From IMG/VR virus record IMGVR_UViG_3300037042_002106, positions 1 through 48,184 of that record: a DNA stretch of 48,184 nt; one strand, written 5' to 3'. Numbering within the stretch: the stretch's first letter is position 1; each line of letters begins with the position of its first letter. Below the pieces are notes generated by a model that did not search any database, was not told the origin of the DNA, and saw nothing but the letters and a program-made list of their open reading frames with translations. Both the position numbers and the translations under genes were made by a program. The stretch is from a virus. Below, piece after piece: positions 45,284 to 48,184 of this stretch.

Positions 45284-45360
45284 GTGTCCTTAAAGACACT
45301 AAGTGTGGAGGCTTAGCCTCGGAGGTCTCTCACTTAGATTAACAGACCGAGGCAAAATTT
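45284..45360 (+). other. Structured leader with a palindrome variant
   Basis: The 92-nt gap between nuclease and SSB-like genes starts with a two-mismatch version of the palindrome (GTGTCCTTAAAGACAC, 45,284-45,299), followed by a GAGGCTTAGCCTC hairpin (45,307-45,319) and an arm GGTCT/AGACC. It resembles an mRNA leader or processing site. No gene lies in it. Confidence 0.4.
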
Positions 45361-45372
45361 AAACAATTTACA

Positions 45373-45684
45373 ATGGCACAAGACGAAAAAATCTTTGCAG
45401 ACGGCTTCTCCTTCAAACGTAACGAGAACGCCCCCGACTTCGTTGTCGGAAGACTTTCACTAAAGGTTGATGAAGCAATCGCCTTTATGAAGGAGAACGA
45501 AAAAAAGGGATGGGTAAACCTCAACATCAAGACTGCTCGCAGTGGCAATCATTATGTTGAATTAGATACCTTTGAGCCCAAGAACAGGGAGAACGGTGAG
45601 CAATCATCCAAGCCTGCTCCGGCAAAAAAAAAGTCTGAACCTGTGACAAACAACGAAGAAGAAGATGGAGACCTTCCATTCTAA
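45373..45684 (+). CDS. SSB-tailed DNA-binding protein (103 aa)
   Basis: A 103-aa protein. Residues 5-70 (IFADGFSFKRNENAPDFVVG, KGWVNLNIKTARSGNHYVEL) look like a small beta/OB-type domain; residues 75-97 are a charged linker, and the last residues EEEDGDLPF form the acidic-hydrophobic tip typical of single-strand binding proteins. It probably coats ssDNA during recombination or replication; it is too diverged to assign to a named family. Terminator follows. Confidence 0.55.
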   Translation: MAQDEKIFADGFSFKRNENAPDFVVGRLSLKVDEAIAFMKENEKKGWVNLNIKTARSGNHYVELDTFEPKNRENGEQSSKPAPAKKKSEPVTNNEEEDGDLPF

Positions 45685-45706
45685 CCCGTTTTAAAGTCCA
45701 AGCTAA

Positions 45707-45732
45707 TAGGGGAGTAATGCTCCCCTATTTTT
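45707..45732 (+). terminator. Intrinsic terminator after the recombination genes
   Basis: TAGGGGAG/CTCCCCTA (45,707-45,714 with 45,720-45,727) with a 5-nt loop and a following TTTTT. Perfect 8-bp stem. Confidence 0.85.
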
Positions 45733-45768
45733 AGCTTTCATCGGTGACAGAAATGCCATTACAAACAG

Positions 45769-45905
45769 CCCTATTCTCTCTATATATACTTTTACTTCTT
45801 CTTTATTTTTTTAATTAAATTCTGAGGTAAAAATCGACATAAAAGACATAGGGTCTGATAATCAACGACTTAGTTAAATAAAATCTATCACAAAATCGAC
45901 ACGAT
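45769..45905. repeat. Control element copy B before the primase
   Basis: CCCTAT (45,769-45,774), a CTCTCT-containing pyrimidine tract, then ATCGACAT (45,833-45,840) exactly 64 nt later, the same order and spacing as at 34,235. Further GACAT words, CGACATAAAA (45,835) and ATCGACAC (45,894-45,901) follow. The copy ends at the primase start codon. Candidate origin or operator. Confidence 0.5.
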
Positions 45906-48184
45906 ATGACATCGAGTGTAACAATCTTTCAAAACATACGAGATACAGACACTCCGTTCTTCCGACCTGTAGGGAAGATACTTGAGCGTATCAAGGAGGG
46001 AGCGACCAAGGAATTGGTTAAAAAGATTCGGGCAGAGAAGAATAAGCCCGAGAGACAGGAACTAAAGAAACAGCTACCGGCAATATGTTTCAGTGGAACA
46101 TTCAACAAGAGAGCCGATAACGCCCTTATGGAGCACTCAGGGTTGATTTGCCTTGACTTTGATGGGTACGAGAAACAGAAGACCCTATTGCAGGATAAGG
46201 AGACTTTGAGTAAGAACAAATACGTTTACAGCGTATTCATATCTCCATCAGGTAATGGGCTAAAAGTATTGGTTAAAATACCTCAAGACCCCGAGAACCA
46301 TCAGAACTATTTCAACAGCCTTGAGAAGTATTTCAATTCGCCATACTTTGACAAGACAAGCAAGAACCTTAGCCGTGTATGTTATGAGTCTTACGACCCA
46401 CTGATTCACGTCAACGAGAACTCGTCAGTATGGGATACAATTGAAGAGCCCGAGTACACGGAGGTAAGCAAGAACAGGGACAAGCCAACGATACCAATCA
46501 CGGACGAGAATAAGATTGTAGACATACTCGTAAAGTGGTGGCACAATAAGTACCCAATGCAAGAGGGACAGCGGAACCAAAATGCCTACGTCCTTGCAAT
46601 GGCGTTCAACGACTTCGGTATCAACAAGGGGCTCGCCTCATACGTCCTGAACCAATATGCTACAGCAGACTTTACAACGAGAGAGATAGCTACAACGATT
46701 GACTCAGCGTATAAGAACACGGCGAACTTTGGTACTAAATACTACGAGGACGAAGAGCGTATCAATCAAATCAAAGCCAAGCTACGCAGAGGCGTATCAA
46801 AGAAGGAAATCAAAATGCAGTTAATGGACAGCAATTTGGATTCAGATACCATCGACTCAGTGCTGAACAAGGTTGAGGAAGACAATGCGAAGCAAACCTT
46901 TTGGGACAGGAACGACAGAGGCGTAATCAGGATTGTGCATATACTGTTCAAGCAATTCCTTGAGGACAATGGATTCTACAAGTATTGCCCTGAGGGAGGT
47001 AAGAACTACATCTTTGTGAAAGTAACGAATAACTTAATTGACCACACATCAGAGAAAGAGATTAAGGACTTTATACTTTCATACCTGTTAGAGTTGGACG
47101 ACATCAGCGTGTATAATTATTTCGCAGACAACACACGATTCTTTAAGGAAGAGTTTTTGTCAATGCTATCTACGATTGACATTTACTTCATTGAAGACAA
47201 TAAAGATGCAGCCTACTTGTATTACCTGAATTGTGCAGTAAAGATTAGCAAGTACGACATTGTCCCGATAGACTACTTAGACCTTGGAGGTTACGTGTGG
47301 AAAGACCACGTCATCGACAGGAACTTTAATCTATGTTCTGTTACGGAAAAGTGCGACTTCAAAAAATTCATATCTAACATCAATGGTGGAGATGATAACC
47401 GTGTCAAATCAATGGAGAGCACTTTAGGATTTTTGATGCACGGATACAAGAACCTTTCTTTCTGTCCGGCGATAATTCTGAACGATGAGGTTATTAGCGA
47501 TAACCCTGAGGGAGGAACAGGCAAAGGTCTTCTGATGAGTGCAATAAGCAAGATGAAGAAGTTGGTTGTAATTGACGGAAAGTCTTTTGCGTTCGAGCGT
47601 TCATTCGCATATCAGTTAGTGTCAGCAGATACTCAGATACTATGCTTCGATGACGTGAAGAAACACTTTGACTTCGAGCGTTTGTTCAGTGTTGTTACTG
47701 AGGGATTGACATTGGAGAAGAAGAATAAGGATGCCATTAAGATACCATTCTCAAAGTCTCCAAAGATAGCCATCACTACGAATTATGCTATCAAAGGTGC
47801 AGGCAATTCATTTGCTCGCCGGAAATGGGAATTGGAGTTACACCAATACTACAGCAAGAACTTCACACCGCTCGATGAGTTTGGTAAGTTAATGTTCGGG
47901 GATTGGAACGATGACGATTGGTGCGAGTTTGACAACTATATGATTGGTTGCTTGAAGAGTTACCTGAACACCGGATTGGTTAAATCTAAGTTTGTTAATC
48001 TTAAGATTCGTCAGTTGTCGGCAGAGACCTGCCACGAGTTTATTGAGTGGTGCGGATTGGTTGATGGTCAGGATAGAACCAATTCACTTGAGGTTGGAGC
48101 ACGGTTGTACAAGAACGAATTGTATTATAACTTCATAGAGGAATACCCTGATTATTCGCCGAGAGGCAGGATGAGTATCAGCAG
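45906..48184 (+). CDS. Primase-helicase (VirE-N/BT4734-like primase plus SF3-like helicase), cut by window edge
   Basis: The ATG at 45,906 opens a frame with no stop before the end of the window; about 759 residues are visible. Residues 15-190 match the VirE N-terminal/BT4734 primase-like domain (ICLDFDGYEK at 81-90 and SPSGNGLKVLVKI near 113-125). The middle is helical (residues 215-340). The second half is a SF3-type ATPase: Walker A GGTGKG (536-541), Walker B ILCFDDV with Asp582/583, and motif C KIAITTNYAI near residue 620. It would prime and unwind phage DNA. It has its own upstream terminator and control element, so it is separately regulated. Confidence 0.8.
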   Translation, partial: MTSSVTIFQNIRDTDTPFFRPVGKILERIKEGATKELVKKIRAEKNKPERQELKKQLPAICFSGTFNKRADNALMEHSGLICLDFDGYEKQKTLLQDKETLSKNKYVYSVFISPSGNGLKVLVKIPQDPENHQNYFNSLEKYFNSPYFDKTSKNLSRVCYESYDPLIHVNENSSVWDTIEEPEYTEVSKNRDKPTIPITDENKIVDILVKWWHNKYPMQEGQRNQNAYVLAMAFNDFGINKGLASYVLNQYATADFTTREIATTIDSAYKNTANFGTKYYEDEERINQIKAKLRRGVSKKEIKMQLMDSNLDSDTIDSVLNKVEEDNAKQTFWDRNDRGVIRIVHILFKQFLEDNGFYKYCPEGGKNYIFVKVTNNLIDHTSEKEIKDFILSYLLELDDISVYNYFADNTRFFKEEFLSMLSTIDIYFIEDNKDAAYLYYLNCAVKISKYDIVPIDYLDLGGYVWKDHVIDRNFNLCSVTEKCDFKKFISNINGGDDNRVKSMESTLGFLMHGYKNLSFCPAIILNDEVISDNPEGGTGKGLLMSAISKMKKLVVIDGKSFAFERSFAYQLVSADTQILCFDDVKKHFDFERLFSVVTEGLTLEKKNKDAIKIPFSKSPKIAITTNYAIKGAGNSFARRKWELELHQYYSKNFTPLDEFGKLMFGDWNDDDWCEFDNYMIGCLKSYLNTGLVKSKFVNLKIRQLSAETCHEFIEWCGLVDGQDRTNSLEVGARLYKNELYYNFIEEYPDYSPRGRMSIS

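Noticed and set aside
1-48184. CRISPR array
   Set aside because: The 16-bp palindromes are widely and irregularly spaced and the 25-bp repeats have no spacers.
1-48184. Insertion sequence or transposase
   Set aside because: No transposase-like protein and no terminal inverted repeats around any gene.

Overview
The window is a stretch of a tailed bacteriophage genome that very probably infects a member of the Bacteroidota. The evidence is that many genes are preceded by the Bacteroidota -7 promoter signature TAnnTTTG, that start codons sit behind AT-rich leaders (often repeats of AATCAAATCAAAT) and not behind Shine-Dalgarno sequences, and that the replication proteins (VirE-N/BT4734-type primase-helicase, DUF1071 annealing protein, DUF3799-type nuclease) are typical of such phages. 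The portal, terminase, capsid, tail-tube, hub and internal-protein set looks podovirus-like. No integrase or lysogeny repressor is seen, but both ends of the window are cut, so lifestyle cannot be decided.

Left arm (1-34,700), almost all on the minus strand: virion and late genes. Reading in the direction of transcription (right to left) there is a small Gly/Arg-containing protein, a chaperonin unit (GroEL, an 84-aa protein, a RyR-domain protein, GroES), a cluster of very small basic proteins split by an approximately 390-nt noncoding, apparently highly structured RNA (29,671-30,056), a lysis region (holin-like proteins and an M15 peptidase), two tail-fibre-like proteins with the same N-terminal anchor, a group with 2OG-Fe(II) oxygenase-like and GroES-fold-like proteins, large terminase, portal, scaffold-like protein, major capsid protein, tail-tube-like proteins, a 1706-aa tail hub/stabilisation protein, adhesin-like proteins, a GNAT acetyltransferase and internal virion proteins. 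The only plus-strand gene here is a possible winged-helix regulator at 31,159.

Centre (34,700-35,400): a 700-bp noncoding, GC-rich, CCTG-dense stretch with hairpins and a 25-bp tandem repeat, lying exactly where the two divergent arms meet; a plausible origin or control region.

Right arm (35,400-48,184), all plus strand: early genes. First comes an accessory module (an unrecognised protein, amidoligase, two tiny lipoproteins, small membrane proteins, and a fused class-II glutamine amidotransferase/gamma-glutamylcyclotransferase/zinc-ribbon protein), then many small unknown proteins, then replication and recombination (a DnaA domain IV-like protein, DUF1071/Sak3 annealing protein, PD-(D/E)XK exonuclease, an SSB-tailed protein, and a primase-helicase running off the window).

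The most unusual content is at RNA/DNA level: a type III hammerhead ribozyme at 40,160-40,208; two tRNA T-arm/acceptor-like minihelices at 37,042 and 37,300 with a compensatory base-pair change; a 16-bp palindrome, GTGTCTTCAAAGACAC, repeated at least eleven times (nine exact) in both intergenic and coding positions; a duplicated CCCTAT...ATCGACAT element with identical 64-nt spacing at 34,235 and 45,769; and a sequence matching the universal ParB site consensus inside the terminase gene. Functions given for unnamed genes are inferences from sequence motifs read by eye.
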